Positions 7,409 to 15,736 of a stretch of 64,000 nt of DNA are shown one piece after another. Both the position numbers and the translations under genes were made by a program. This DNA comes from JAKACA01 sp963769255. GTDB lineage: Bacteria > Actinomycetota > Acidimicrobiia > Acidimicrobiales > Bog-793. The notes beneath the pieces were generated by a model. That model did no database searches and was not told where the DNA came from. It worked only from the letters and a program-made list of their open reading frames with translations. How positions within the stretch are numbered: position 1 is the first letter of the stretch; each line of letters begins with the position of its first letter. The stretch is from NCBI GenBank assembly GCA_963769255.1, contig CAVYKV010000003.1, positions 310,001-374,000 of the forward strand, written 5' to 3'.

Positions 7409-9889
7409 TCACTCGATCGGCTGGTGCGCCACGGCCGACGGTTCCCGGCCGGCGAAGACCCACCCGACGATCGCCGCGAAGGCGGGCATGCCGAGGAGGA
7501 TCAGCAGCAGATCGGCGACGGGTACGTTGCCGAGCGCAGCGATCCCGCCGTTGAGCGAGTTGCTCCGTATCCATCCGATCACACCGATGTAGCCGCCCAG
7601 CACACCGAGGAAGGCGCCCAGGAAGCCGAGGGCGCCTGCCGTCACGGCCGTCAGGTTGCGACGAGTGAAGCTGGAGGCGCCCGTCGCCGTGAGCGTGCGC
7701 AGATCGCTCGCCGTCTCGCTGCGGACGAGCCCGACCGACATGCCGAGCACGCCGAGGGCGATGACGATCCCGAACGTCGTGGCCCAGCCGACGACTGCCG
7801 CCGAGGTCGGCTCGTCGTTCTTCGACTCGACGGAGAGCTGTGAGGTCGACGCCGTCAGCTGGGCGCCGCTGATCTGGGCAGCGGTAAAGGACTGATTCCC
7901 CTGGACCAGCCAGTCCTGCGTGGACGCCTGGATGTGGAACTCCTTCATGGCATGCTCCGTGATCACGGTGTTCGGCGCCGAAGTCCCAGTTGGGAGGGCC
8001 CCGACCTCTTGGATGACAGGGTTGTTGATCGTCCCACTCGGACCGGGGGAGCCATTGCCGCCGTAGCTGAACTCGAGCCCTGAGACGCCCGAGAGACCCG
8101 GACGCGACGAGAGCACGTCGGCATTCGGGTTGATCTCGGACGGCGCGATCCCGAACGCCTTGAGGAGTTGCGGCGTCGCCACGTAGATGGGGCCGTACCA
8201 GTTCCTGCCCCCCTGGGTGGAGTCCAGGCCTGCGTTTGGGGTCTCGAGAGCGATCAGCTGTGCCCCGAGCCCCTTTGCGATCGCTGCCGCGTGCGCCTCG
8301 AGCGTCGCCTGGCTCGGGGTGCCCTTCTGGACACTCTGGCCTTTCGGACCGCTGAGCACGGTGCCGTTCGGCGGCGGGGCGTGCAGGGCGACCTCGTTCG
8401 AGGCGAGGTTCGGCCCGGCGTAGTCGAGGACGTTGCCGTACCGGGCGGCGGCGGTGAGCATGACGACGACGGCCACGAGCACTCCGACGCTGATGGCGGC
8501 GAGGGCCGAACCGGAGCGCGCCCGATAGCGGGCGAGATCGCGGAGCGCCAGTCTGGTGGCGATGGGCGTGCAACGCCCGAGCCGGGCCGCCAGCGACAGG
8601 AAGAACGGTGCCAGGAGGATGAGCCCGGGGACGAGGAGCAGCAGTCCGAGGGCCAGCTCGGGTGTCCCTCCGCTCCCGCTGCCGCCTCCCGTGCTCCCCG
8701 AGTAGCCGAGGAGCAGGAACGCCGCCGCCAGCAAGACGATGCCCGGGATGGCCGAGCGGCGGACCTGGCGGGGCGGTGCCGGTCGACCCGAGAGGGCGGT
8801 GATGATCGGAACCTTCGTGATCGCTCGGGCAGGTCGGGAGGCGGCGAAGTACGTCGCCAGGATCGCCAGCACGACGGCGGCGATGACGACCGTCCACGGG
8901 AGCGCCAGCGCCCCGACGGCGTGATGGGCGCTCTGTTCGAGGCTCGGCCGGTAGAGGAGCCAGATGACCAGCCCGACGATGACGCCGAGGATGGCGCCGG
9001 CGACGCCGACGACCACGCCGTTCGCCCGAACGACGAGGCGGACGTGGCGGTCGGTCGCACCCGTCGACTCGAGCATCCCGATCGAGCGGAGGCGGCGCTG
9101 GGCGAGGACGGTGAAGCCGCCGACGGAGACGAGGGCGATGAGCAGCATCCCGAGGACGAGGGCTGCCAGCGAGATGGTCTCGGGGTTGAGCGGGTTCGAC
9201 TGGGCAACCGACGCCGGCGTTTGGGCGCCGTGGCCGATCTTGCTCAATGGAACGCCCGGGGCGTCGAAGAGGGCCGTGACACTAGTCGGATTCGTCACCT
9301 GGCCTGGCATGACCAGGGCGAACTCGTCGAGGAGACTCTGGGGGTTCTGAACGATGCCGACCACCTTGCGCTCGACGCCGCCGACTCGCCAGGTGTCGCC
9401 GACCGCGAGATCGAACGCCGTGGCAACACCGTCCGTGATGGCGACCTCGTCGGCCGCGGAGGGGTAGCTCCCCGAGAGGAGCGTGAGCATCGGCCCGCTG
9501 AAGGGACCGTGCGGATCCTCGGAGCGCAGCTGGAACGTGTCGATCGACCCCGGGATCGACTCCGTCGCGTTCTCGATCACCTCGACACGGCCGAAGCGGT
9601 GCTGCAGGCTTGCGACGACACTCGCCGTCCGGGCGTCGGGGTTGCCGAAGAGCACGCGGTCCTGTGCCGTGCCGAACCCGGAGTTCGATGACGGGGGCGT
9701 GTTCGTGGCGACGGCCGAGCCGACAATCGTCGCCCCCACGGCGACCGCGATGAGGGCGAGGATCAGGAATTGCTGACGCCACTCCCGTCGGAAGAGTCGC
9801 CAGGCCCAGCGAATGACGGCGCGGCGAGCAGGGGCGCCGCCACCGGCGGGGCGTGTTGCGACGGGCGGCACGAGGATGGCAGTGCTCAT
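7409..9889 (-). CDS. FtsX/MacB-like ABC permease, 826 residues
   Basis: A large ABC permease begins at ATG 9889 with a textbook AAGGAG site 5 nt upstream. After a short cytosolic segment it has TM1 (about residues 40-62), a long MacB-like extracytoplasmic domain, an FtsX TM block with the conserved cytosolic stretch AQRRLRSIGMLESTGATDRHVRLVV, a second TM cluster, a second extracytoplasmic domain and a final FtsX block with LRTLTATGASSFTRRNL. This two-FtsX arrangement is typical of Gram-positive lipoprotein-, peptide- or drug-related exporters. It is downstream of the ATPase at 10640 (34 bp gap), which should energise it. PadR control suggests induction by toxic or lipophilic compounds. Confidence 0.88.
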   Translation of the reverse strand: MSTAILVPPVATRPAGGGAPARRAVIRWAWRLFRREWRQQFLILALIAVAVGATIVGSAVATNTPPSSNSGFGTAQDRVLFGNPDARTASVVASLQHRFGRVEVIENATESIPGSIDTFQLRSEDPHGPFSGPMLTLLSGSYPSAADEVAITDGVATAFDLAVGDTWRVGGVERKVVGIVQNPQSLLDEFALVMPGQVTNPTSVTALFDAPGVPLSKIGHGAQTPASVAQSNPLNPETISLAALVLGMLLIALVSVGGFTVLAQRRLRSIGMLESTGATDRHVRLVVRANGVVVGVAGAILGVIVGLVIWLLYRPSLEQSAHHAVGALALPWTVVIAAVVLAILATYFAASRPARAITKVPIITALSGRPAPPRQVRRSAIPGIVLLAAAFLLLGYSGSTGGGSGSGGTPELALGLLLLVPGLILLAPFFLSLAARLGRCTPIATRLALRDLARYRARSGSALAAISVGVLVAVVVMLTAAARYGNVLDYAGPNLASNEVALHAPPPNGTVLSGPKGQSVQKGTPSQATLEAHAAAIAKGLGAQLIALETPNAGLDSTQGGRNWYGPIYVATPQLLKAFGIAPSEINPNADVLSSRPGLSGVSGLEFSYGGNGSPGPSGTINNPVIQEVGALPTGTSAPNTVITEHAMKEFHIQASTQDWLVQGNQSFTAAQISGAQLTASTSQLSVESKNDEPTSAAVVGWATTFGIVIALGVLGMSVGLVRSETASDLRTLTATGASSFTRRNLTAVTAGALGFLGAFLGVLGGYIGVIGWIRSNSLNGGIAALGNVPVADLLLILLGMPAFAAIVGWVFAGREPSAVAHQPIE

Positions 9890-9923
9890 CGAAGCTCCTT
9901 CGTAAGTGTGGACTCGGCCGGCG

Positions 9924-10640
9924 TCAAATGGCCGGAGTCGCGAGGGCGGCGTCGGCCAGCTCGGCCGTGAGCTGGTCGACGGCTCGACCGTCACGGATGA
10001 AGACCATGCGGTCCGCCCATGAGGCGAGGTGGGCGTCGTGGGTGACGACGACGGCGGCGACGCCCCGCTTGCACGCCTCGCGGATGAGGCGCATGACTGC
10101 CTCGCCGCTCGCCGAGTCGAGAGCGCCGGAAGGCTCGTCGGCGAGGAGAAGGCGCCGCTCGCCCACGACGGAGCGCGCGATGGCGACCCGCTGGCGCTCG
10201 CCGCCCGAGAGCTGATCGGGGTAGTGCCCTGCCCGCGCCTCGAGGCCGAGCTGCTCGAGGGCGGCACGGCCGATGGCGTGCGCCTTGCGCGCCGGGACAC
10301 CGTCGAGCTCGAGCGGCAAGGCGACGTTCTCAACGGCCGTGAGACCGGGCAGCAGGTTGAAGTCCTGGAAGACGTACCCGATCGTCCGCCGCCGGAGCCG
10401 CGCCCGGTCGTTGCGGGACATGCGTGCCAGCGAGACGCCCCCGATGCGGACGTCGCCGGTCGTCGGATCCTCGAGGCTGCCGGCGATCGTGAGCAGGGTC
10501 GACTTCCCGGAGCCGCTCGGCCCCATCACGGCCACGAGATGGCCCTCGTCGACGGAGAGGTCGATCTCGTCGAGGGCACGCACGGCGGTGTCGCCCTCGC
10601 CGTAGAGCTTCGTGATCTGGTGAAGTTCGAGAAGGCTCAT
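9924..10640 (-). CDS. ABC transporter ATP-binding protein (LolD/MacB class)
   Basis: The 238-residue ATPase has Walker A GPSGSGKST, the Q-loop region GYVFQDFNLLPGLT, signature LSGGERQR, Walker B LLADEPSGALD and switch VVVTHDAHLA. This is the LolD/MacB-type subfamily that partners FtsX-like permeases. It is the first gene of a two-gene unit with the permease ending at 7409. It is transcribed from a TTGACA-N16-TAGAAT promoter whose downstream edge carries an operator-like dyad (10701-10711). It is closely similar to the ATPase at 10770-11504, pointing to duplication. Confidence 0.92.
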   Translation of the reverse strand: MSLLELHQITKLYGEGDTAVRALDEIDLSVDEGHLVAVMGPSGSGKSTLLTIAGSLEDPTTGDVRIGGVSLARMSRNDRARLRRRTIGYVFQDFNLLPGLTAVENVALPLELDGVPARKAHAIGRAALEQLGLEARAGHYPDQLSGGERQRVAIARSVVGERRLLLADEPSGALDSASGEAVMRLIREACKRGVAAVVVTHDAHLASWADRMVFIRDGRAVDQLTAELADAALATPAI

Positions 10641-10700
10641 CGGGACCGACCGTCCTTTGCCGGGAGGCCGGCGTCGAAGTTGGGTAGCTCACCCAGGTGC

Positions 10701-10737
10701 ATACTCGGTATTCTATCCGGCCATATACGTTTGTCAA
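10701..10737 (-). promoter_or_regulatory. Promoter with PadR-type operator before the ATPase-permease unit
   Basis: Reading the minus strand, TTGACA (10737-10732) and TAGAAT (10715-10710) are separated by 16 bp, a near-consensus sigma-70 promoter. The inverted repeat ATAC-N3-GTAT (10701-10711) overlaps the last two bases of the -10 box. The same dyad with the same 2-nt overlap is found at the padR promoter (12107-12145), so both units are probably repressed by the PadR protein encoded at 11501-12079. Spacings were read directly; binding is inferred. Confidence 0.7.
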
Positions 10738-10769
10738 GAGCAGCGGTAGAATGCTGGCCTCGGTGGGGG

Positions 10770-11504
10770 CTAGCGGCGCGGAACAGGCGCCGGAAGGTCT
10801 TCCAGCAGGGACTCCGGCGATGGCGGCGGGATGGTCTGATCGACCAACTGCCCGTCGCGGATGAAGACGACGCGGTCCGCCCACGACGCCAGCTGTGCGT
10901 CGTGGGTGACAACGACGGCGGTGACGCCCCGGTGACAAGCGGACAGGATCAGCCGCATGACCGCCTCGCCGTTCGACCAGTCGAGGGCGCCGGACGGTTC
11001 GTCGGCGAGCACGAGCGAGCGGTCGCCCACGACAGCGCGGGCGATGGCGACCCGCTGCCGTTCGCCGCCGGAGAGCTCGTCGGGATAGTGGTTTGCCCGC
11101 TCGGCCAGGCCAAGGTCCTCGAGTGCCGCCATGCTGGCGCGCTGGGCCACCTTGGCGGCGACACCGTCGAGCTCGAGGGGCAGCGCCACGTTCTCGGCAG
11201 CGGTGAGGCCAGCGAGAAGGTTGAAGTCCTGGAAGACGTACCCGATTGTCCGCCGGCGCAGCCGAGCCTTGTCGTTCCGGGACATCGACGAGAGGGACCG
11301 GCCGTCGATGACCACCTCGCCCGTCGTCGGATCTTCGAGACTGCCGGCGATCGTGAGCAGCGTCGACTTCCCCGAGCCGCTGGGTCCCATGACCGCTACG
11401 AGCGAGCCGCGCTCCACCGAGAGGTTGACATCCCGGATCGCATGGACTTCCGCCGCACCGGCACCGTAGAGCTTAGCAACCTCCCGCAGCTCGAGATAGC
11501 TCAT
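10770..11504 (-). CDS. ABC transporter ATP-binding protein (LolD/MacB class), second copy
   Basis: The 244-residue ATPase carries the same motifs as its neighbour (GPSGSGKST, YVFQDFNLLAGLT, LSGGERQR, LVLADEPSGALD, VVVTHDAQLA). The ATG at 11504 overlaps the padR stop as ATGA, so it is translationally coupled to the regulator. No permease follows it directly; the single permease lies beyond the second ATPase. The two ATPases could be used alternatively or together with that permease, or this copy could be a duplicate that lost its own partner. Confidence 0.9.
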   Translation of the reverse strand: MSYLELREVAKLYGAGAAEVHAIRDVNLSVERGSLVAVMGPSGSGKSTLLTIAGSLEDPTTGEVVIDGRSLSSMSRNDKARLRRRTIGYVFQDFNLLAGLTAAENVALPLELDGVAAKVAQRASMAALEDLGLAERANHYPDELSGGERQRVAIARAVVGDRSLVLADEPSGALDWSNGEAVMRLILSACHRGVTAVVVTHDAQLASWADRVVFIRDGQLVDQTIPPPSPESLLEDLPAPVPRR

Positions 11505-12079
11505 CGCCGCGCGACCAGCCGCCGCCGGATGAGGGGTCCCGGCGCCGTCGTCACCGCCTGGAGGTCGGCACGCTTCAAGCGCCCGTCGGCGGTGTCGAGC
11601 CACCGGAGCACGGAATCGAGACGGAAGAGCTCGGCGTCGACGACGAGCGCGAACGTGAGGTCGAAGTCCGCCTCGTCCTCCTTGAGTCGCGTCCACTGCT
11701 GCATCAACTCGATGAGGTAACGGCGATGGACCTGGATGATGTCGCGGACCGAAACGCCCGGCACCCGGAGTGCCGCCAGCACTTTGATCACGAGCTCGTC
11801 GCGCGGCGGCGACGTCATGTCCGGCGGTGTCGTCAACCAGTTGTCGAGCTCCTCCCGCCCGGCCGGGGTGATGCGGAAGGTCTTCTGAGGTCCGACCTCG
11901 TCGTTGTTGTCGTCCGACTCGATCAGCTCGTCACGCTCGAGTCGTTGGAGCGTCGTGTAGACCTGCCCCACGTTGAGGGGCCAGACGTCGCCGGTGCTCG
12001 CCTCGAACTCCTGGCGGAGCTGCAGCCCGTATTTCGGGCCCTCGCTCAGGAACGCCAGCAGGGCGTGACGAACGCTCAT
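11501..12079 (-). CDS. PadR family transcriptional regulator
   Basis: The 192-residue protein has the PadR winged helix at the N-terminus (MSVRHALLAFLSEGPKYGLQL through VYTTLQRLERDELIE) and an alpha-helical dimerisation tail (about residues 95-180), as in PadR subfamily 1. These regulators generally repress efflux genes and release DNA on binding hydrophobic or phenolic ligands. It heads an operon with the ATPase at 10770 and its own promoter carries an ATAC-N3-GTAT dyad, so autorepression is likely. Confidence 0.92.
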   Translation of the reverse strand: MSVRHALLAFLSEGPKYGLQLRQEFEASTGDVWPLNVGQVYTTLQRLERDELIESDDNNDEVGPQKTFRITPAGREELDNWLTTPPDMTSPPRDELVIKVLAALRVPGVSVRDIIQVHRRYLIELMQQWTRLKEDEADFDLTFALVVDAELFRLDSVLRWLDTADGRLKRADLQAVTTAPGPLIRRRLVARR

Positions 12080-12106
12080 CGCAAGTCCCTCTCGCAGATC
12101 AGTACC

Positions 12107-12145
12107 ATACGCAGTATCCTACGGGGCGCCCTGCCGTTTGGTCAA
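12107..12145 (-). promoter_or_regulatory. padR promoter with operator-like dyad
   Basis: On the minus strand, TTGACC (12145-12140) and TAGGAT (12121-12116) are spaced by 18 bp. The dyad ATAC-N3-GTAT (12107-12117) overlaps the -10 box by 2 nt, exactly as at 10701-10711. Nine of 11 operator positions agree between the two sites when aligned in their best orientation. This geometry would let a bound dimer block open-complex formation. Confidence 0.68.
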
Positions 12146-12242
12146 CAGCCGTCCGAGACATCTCTATCATCTTCGGCGGCCAAGGAGGCGGGCATGGCGC
12201 CGCGCGATGTCGCATGCCGGGAGGGCTCGGCGGACTTCGACC

Positions 12243-12959
12243 ATGGATGACCAAGCTGCCCCTGGCCCCGGCGGTACCGGAGCACAGTCGGAGTCGCTGC
12301 GTGCACGCCCCGTAGCGGGAGAGTTCGTGACGGAGACGCTGCTCGAGTACGACGGAGGTCGCCAGGTCACGGTCTACGTCCCTCCTGAGCCGCCCGAGGC
12401 AGTCGTCTTTGCCGCTGACGGTCAGGGCTTCTCGAAGTGGGGTCGGTTCCTCGAAGCGGCCGACGTGCCGTCCACGATGATCGTCGGCGTGCACGGGCGG
12501 GCCGAAGAGATGTCGCGGCTCCACGAGTACTCGCCGGTCTTTGACGCCGAGCTCTTCGCGGCACACGAGAAGTTCTTCGTCGAGGACGTCCGCCGATGGG
12601 CGAGGTCTCGTTTCGGAGTCCCGCTGGCGACCGAGCGCACAGCGGTGTTCGGTTACTCGGCGGGTGGAGAGCTGGCGCTCGCCCTCGGGCTGCGCCACCC
12701 GGACCGCTACGGTGCGGTCTTCGCTGGCTCTCCCGGCGGGGGATACAAGCCGCCCGGCGAGATGCCGAGCCCGCTTTCGCGGGTGTACCTCTTCGGCGGC
12801 ACCCTCGAGCCGCTCTTCCTCGACAACGCGACCCGATGGGCCGTCGCCCTGAGCGAGGCGGGGGCGGACGTCGTGATGCGTGAGCGGGAGGTGTCGCACG
12901 GAGCCAAGCAATGGCGAGCGGAGTTCCCGCTCATGGTGGCATGGGCGTTTCGGCGGTGA
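12243..12959 (+). CDS. Esterase D/enterochelin-esterase-like alpha/beta hydrolase
   Basis: The 238-residue protein has an alpha/beta hydrolase fold of the putative esterase (EstD/Fes) family. The nucleophile elbow is GYSAGG (in AVFGYSAGGELALALGLRHP), and a C-terminal SHGAKQW segment supplies the probable catalytic His. There is no signal peptide, so it is cytosolic. ATG 12243 was chosen; an in-frame upstream extension is Arg-rich and unlike the family. The length is near the domain size only. The acyl substrate is unknown. Confidence 0.78.
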   Translation: MDDQAAPGPGGTGAQSESLRARPVAGEFVTETLLEYDGGRQVTVYVPPEPPEAVVFAADGQGFSKWGRFLEAADVPSTMIVGVHGRAEEMSRLHEYSPVFDAELFAAHEKFFVEDVRRWARSRFGVPLATERTAVFGYSAGGELALALGLRHPDRYGAVFAGSPGGGYKPPGEMPSPLSRVYLFGGTLEPLFLDNATRWAVALSEAGADVVMREREVSHGAKQWRAEFPLMVAWAFRR

Positions 12960-13186
12960 GGCGTGCGCTGTATGCGCAGGCGTACCGAACCGTCGACCCG
13001 CCCGTCCGCCGCGACATCGTCCACGCGATGCAACACATCGACTATGACAGCGGTGGCCTCATCATCCCGTTCTTCAACCCGCTGATCGACGCCGTGGCGT
13101 CCTATGTCAAGGGTGACGTCCCCAACGTCGTCGGACTCTCCGGGTTGAATGGCTTTGATCTGCGGAGGTTCTGGCTCGAACGCTGA
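12959..13186 (+). pseudogene. C-terminal remnant of a peptide ABC transporter substrate-binding protein
   Basis: One forward frame, without its own credible start, reads YAQAYRTVDPPVRRDIVHAM, then QHIDYDSGGLIIPFFNPLID and ends with LNGFDLRRFWLER and a stop. This is the C-terminal approximately 70 residues of SBP_bac_5 (OppA/DppA-type) proteins, including the A/YDSGGYIIPFF block. The remaining roughly 450 residues are missing; the fragment abuts the esterase stop. It is best read as a deletion remnant. Confidence 0.72.
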
Positions 13187-13213
13187 GCCCCGTTCCGAAC
13201 TGACGGTGGGAGC

Positions 13214-13693
13214 TTAAGCGTCGGTTCCGGGGCCGCGCCCCAGCATCTCCCGCGGTGCCTGCGGCGGCTTCCATTCCTCGCCATGGCCGCCGTGGGCGGA
13301 GACGTTGATCACCTGCCACCGTCGGGGTGACATGGTCCGGATGCGTTGGGCGACCCGCCTGCCCGCTGCCCGAGTGAACAGTCGGCGCACCGGTCCGACC
13401 ATGAACAGCAGCCCGATGGCATCGGTGATGAAGCCGGGGACGCAGATCAGCACGCCCCCGAGCAGCACGACGACGCCGTCGAGGAGGTCGCTGGTGGGGA
13501 GCTCGCCGGCCGTGAGGCGGCGTTGAGTGCGCGTCAACACCCCGATCCCCACCCGACGAATCATGAACGGGCCAAGTGCGCTGACCGCCAGCAGCATCAG
13601 GATCGCCCACCAGAATCCGATCTGTTCCGCCACGGCCACGAAGGCGGCCACTTCGGCGATCAGGAGCACGAATCCGCCGACCAAGAACATCAT
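13214..13693 (-). CDS. fxsA: FxsA family membrane protein
   Basis: The 159-residue protein has the FxsA architecture: several N-terminal membrane segments (MMFLVGGFVLLIAEVAAFVAV, WWAILMLLAVSALGPFMIR, VVLLGGVLICVPGFITDAIGLLF) with the conserved G-x-L-x-x-x-P-G-F-x-T-D motif and a basic cytosolic tail. FxsA is an inner-membrane protein of unclear role, first linked to phage F exclusion in E. coli. Two adjacent ATG codons (13693, 13690) are possible. TACCCT lies 4 or 7 nt upstream of them, so a leaderless start at the second is plausible. Confidence 0.85.
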   Translation of the reverse strand: MMFLVGGFVLLIAEVAAFVAVAEQIGFWWAILMLLAVSALGPFMIRRVGIGVLTRTQRRLTAGELPTSDLLDGVVVLLGGVLICVPGFITDAIGLLFMVGPVRRLFTRAAGRRVAQRIRTMSPRRWQVINVSAHGGHGEEWKPPQAPREMLGRGPGTDA

Positions 13694-13751
13694 GGCGAGG
13701 GTATCGGCTGCGCCGCCGACCCGTGTCCCGGCCCCGCCGTAGCCCTGCGCC

Positions 13752-13928
13752 CGGCGCCAGTCGTGCGCCGCGACGGTGTCGTCCTGCGGCACCTCCGCGG
13801 CGCGGCCGCCCGGCGCCAGTCGTGCGCCGCGACGGTGTCGTCCTGCGGCACCTCCGCGGCGCGGCCGCCCGGCGCCAGTCGTGCGCCGCGACGTTGTCGT
13901 CCTGCGGCACCTCCGCGGCACGCCCGGC
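13752..13928 (+). repeat. Three tandem copies of a 59-bp repeat
   Basis: Units begin with CGGCGCCAGT at 13752, 13811 and 13870, giving an exact 59-bp period. The first two copies are essentially identical and the third diverges at its end. Each junction carries inverted arms CGCGGCGC and GCGCCGCG about 20 nt apart. The array lies in the 308-bp gap between fxsA and the MFS gene. The block CACCTCCGCGGCGCG is shared with the 77-bp array at 61581-61936. There are no unique spacers, so this is not a CRISPR array. Confidence 0.92.
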
Positions 13929-13989
13929 GGATCTCTCTCACGAAACGTCGTGCCGACGGAGAACGCGCGGCGGACTCAGCCCCGGGCGT

Positions 13990-13995
13990 TAGCGT
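13990..13995 (+). promoter_or_regulatory. Putative -10 element (TAGCGT) for leaderless MFS gene
   Basis: TAGCGT ends 6 nt before the GTG at 14002, placing the transcript start at the initiation codon. There is no Shine-Dalgarno sequence. The hexamer is identical to that at 1163. Confidence 0.45.
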
Positions 13996-14001
13996 GCCCG
14001 A

Positions 14002-15711
14002 GTGGCGATCCCCCAGAAGTGGACGGCTCTTTCCCTGGCCACCCTCGGCGTGGTGATGGTGACCATCAACCAGTCGATCCTGCTCATCTCGCTGCCCGAC
14101 ATGTTCCGGGGCATCCACCTCAACCCGCTCGCCCCGGCGAACGTGTCCTACTTCTTGTGGGTCTTGATGGGGTTCCTGCTGGTGACGGCGGTTCTCGTCG
14201 TGAGCCTCGGACGCGTCGGCGACATCTATGGCCGGGCTCGGATGTTCAACCTCGGCTTCGCCGTCTTCACCTTCTTCTCGGTCCTCTTGTCCGCCAGCTT
14301 CCTGACCGGCGTGCCCGGCGTTGTGTGGATCATCGTGCTCCGGGTCTTCCAGGGCGTCGGTGGGGCACTGCTCTTCGCGAACTCCAGTGCCATCATCACC
14401 GACGCCTTCCCGCCCGGGGAGCGGGGTCGGGCCATGGGGATCAACGGGGTCGGTGCCGTGAGCGGCTCGTTCATCGGGCTCATCCTGGGCGGGGTGCTGG
14501 CGCCGATCGAGTGGCGGCTCGTGTTCGTGGTCTCGGTGCCGTTCGGACTGGTCGGCACGATCTGGGGCTATCGGCGCCTACGGGACTCGGGCGTACGGGT
14601 GGCCGCCAAGATCGACTGGATCGGTAACGCGACGTTCGCGGTCGGGCTGGTCGCCCTGCTCACCGGCATCGTGTACTCCCTCCTTCCCTATGGCGGGCAC
14701 CCCACCGGCTGGACGAACCCCTGGGTGCTGACCGGCGTGTTCGGAGGTATCGCGATTCTCGGCCTGTTCGTGTGGGTCGAGACGAAGGTGCCCGCTCCCA
14801 TGTTCCACTTGCAGCTGTTCCGGATACGGGCGTTCGCCATGGGCAACATCGCCGGACTCATGGCTGCCCTCGGTCGGGGCGGACTGCAGTTCATGCTCGT
14901 GATCTGGCTGCAGGGGATCTGGCTCCCCCAGCACGGCTACAGCTTCGCCCAGACACCCTTGTGGGCAGGTATCTACATGATCCCCCTTACGTTGGGTTTC
15001 TTCCTCGGCCCGTTCGCCGGCAGCTTGTCGGACCGTTACGGTTCGCGGGTGTTGACCGGGCTCGGCTTGACCCTGTCGGGAGCGGCCTTCCTGCTGATCG
15101 AGTTGTTGCCCATGAACTTCACCTACCTGTGGTTCGCCCTCCTGCTCTTCCTGTTCGGGATGGGCATGGGCCTCTTCTTCTCGCCGAACCAGGCCGCCAT
15201 CATGAACAGCCTCCCCCCGGACCAGCGCGGCGGCGGCGCTGGCATGACCATGACGTTCTTCAACTCGGCCACGGTGCTGTCCATGGGTCTCTTCTTCACG
15301 ATCGTGACCCTCGGCTTGGCCGCAGAGCTACCGTCCCACCTTTTCAGCGGCCTGACAGCCGCAGGTATCAATCCGGCCGCCGCTCATCTCGTGGCCAACG
15401 AGCCGCCAATCGGCAGCCTGTTCTCCGCCTTCCTCGGCTACAACCCCATCCAGGAATTGCTCGGCCCGACCGGGGCCCTCCAGCATCTCCCCGCCCACCA
15501 GGCGGCCTATGTGACGAGCCGCTCCTTCTTCCCGAGGCTCATCGAGCAGCCGTTCGCTCATGGCCTGCACCTCGCCTTCGCGCTGGCCGCCGTGGCCGCC
15601 GCCATCGGCGTGGTGGCATCTGGCCTCATGGGCCGGCGCTACGTCCACTCGGAGACGCCGGAGTTCGAGGTGGCCATCGAGGACGTCGCGGCGGAGCCCG
15701 TCCGAGCCTGA
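14002..15711 (+). CDS. MFS transporter, DHA2 (14-TM) drug:H+ antiporter-like
   Basis: The 569-residue protein has about 14 hydrophobic segments. DHA2 features include an N-terminal TM1 with MVTINQSILLISLPDM, motif A-like GRVGDIYGRARMF after TM2, and motif C-like GGVLAPIEWRLVF around TM5. A long extracytoplasmic loop (about residues 455-515) precedes the last TM. DHA2 proteins export drugs, dyes or amphiphiles using the proton gradient. GTG 14002 is directly after a -10-like TAGCGT. It is monocistronic; the next gene is convergent. Confidence 0.88.
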   Translation: MAIPQKWTALSLATLGVVMVTINQSILLISLPDMFRGIHLNPLAPANVSYFLWVLMGFLLVTAVLVVSLGRVGDIYGRARMFNLGFAVFTFFSVLLSASFLTGVPGVVWIIVLRVFQGVGGALLFANSSAIITDAFPPGERGRAMGINGVGAVSGSFIGLILGGVLAPIEWRLVFVVSVPFGLVGTIWGYRRLRDSGVRVAAKIDWIGNATFAVGLVALLTGIVYSLLPYGGHPTGWTNPWVLTGVFGGIAILGLFVWVETKVPAPMFHLQLFRIRAFAMGNIAGLMAALGRGGLQFMLVIWLQGIWLPQHGYSFAQTPLWAGIYMIPLTLGFFLGPFAGSLSDRYGSRVLTGLGLTLSGAAFLLIELLPMNFTYLWFALLLFLFGMGMGLFFSPNQAAIMNSLPPDQRGGGAGMTMTFFNSATVLSMGLFFTIVTLGLAAELPSHLFSGLTAAGINPAAAHLVANEPPIGSLFSAFLGYNPIQELLGPTGALQHLPAHQAAYVTSRSFFPRLIEQPFAHGLHLAFALAAVAAAIGVVASGLMGRRYVHSETPEFEVAIEDVAAEPVRA

Positions 15712-15736
15712 CCCGTCGACTCGTCAGTTCGGCTGC

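Noticed and set aside
8168..11720. Long plus-strand frames (8168-9691 and 10029-11720)
   Set aside because: They run antisense to the ABC permease and ATPases, whose conserved motifs fix the true coding strand.
13752..13928. Possible CRISPR array
   Set aside because: Units are contiguous identical copies with no unique spacers, and no cas genes are present; the same applies to 61581-61936.
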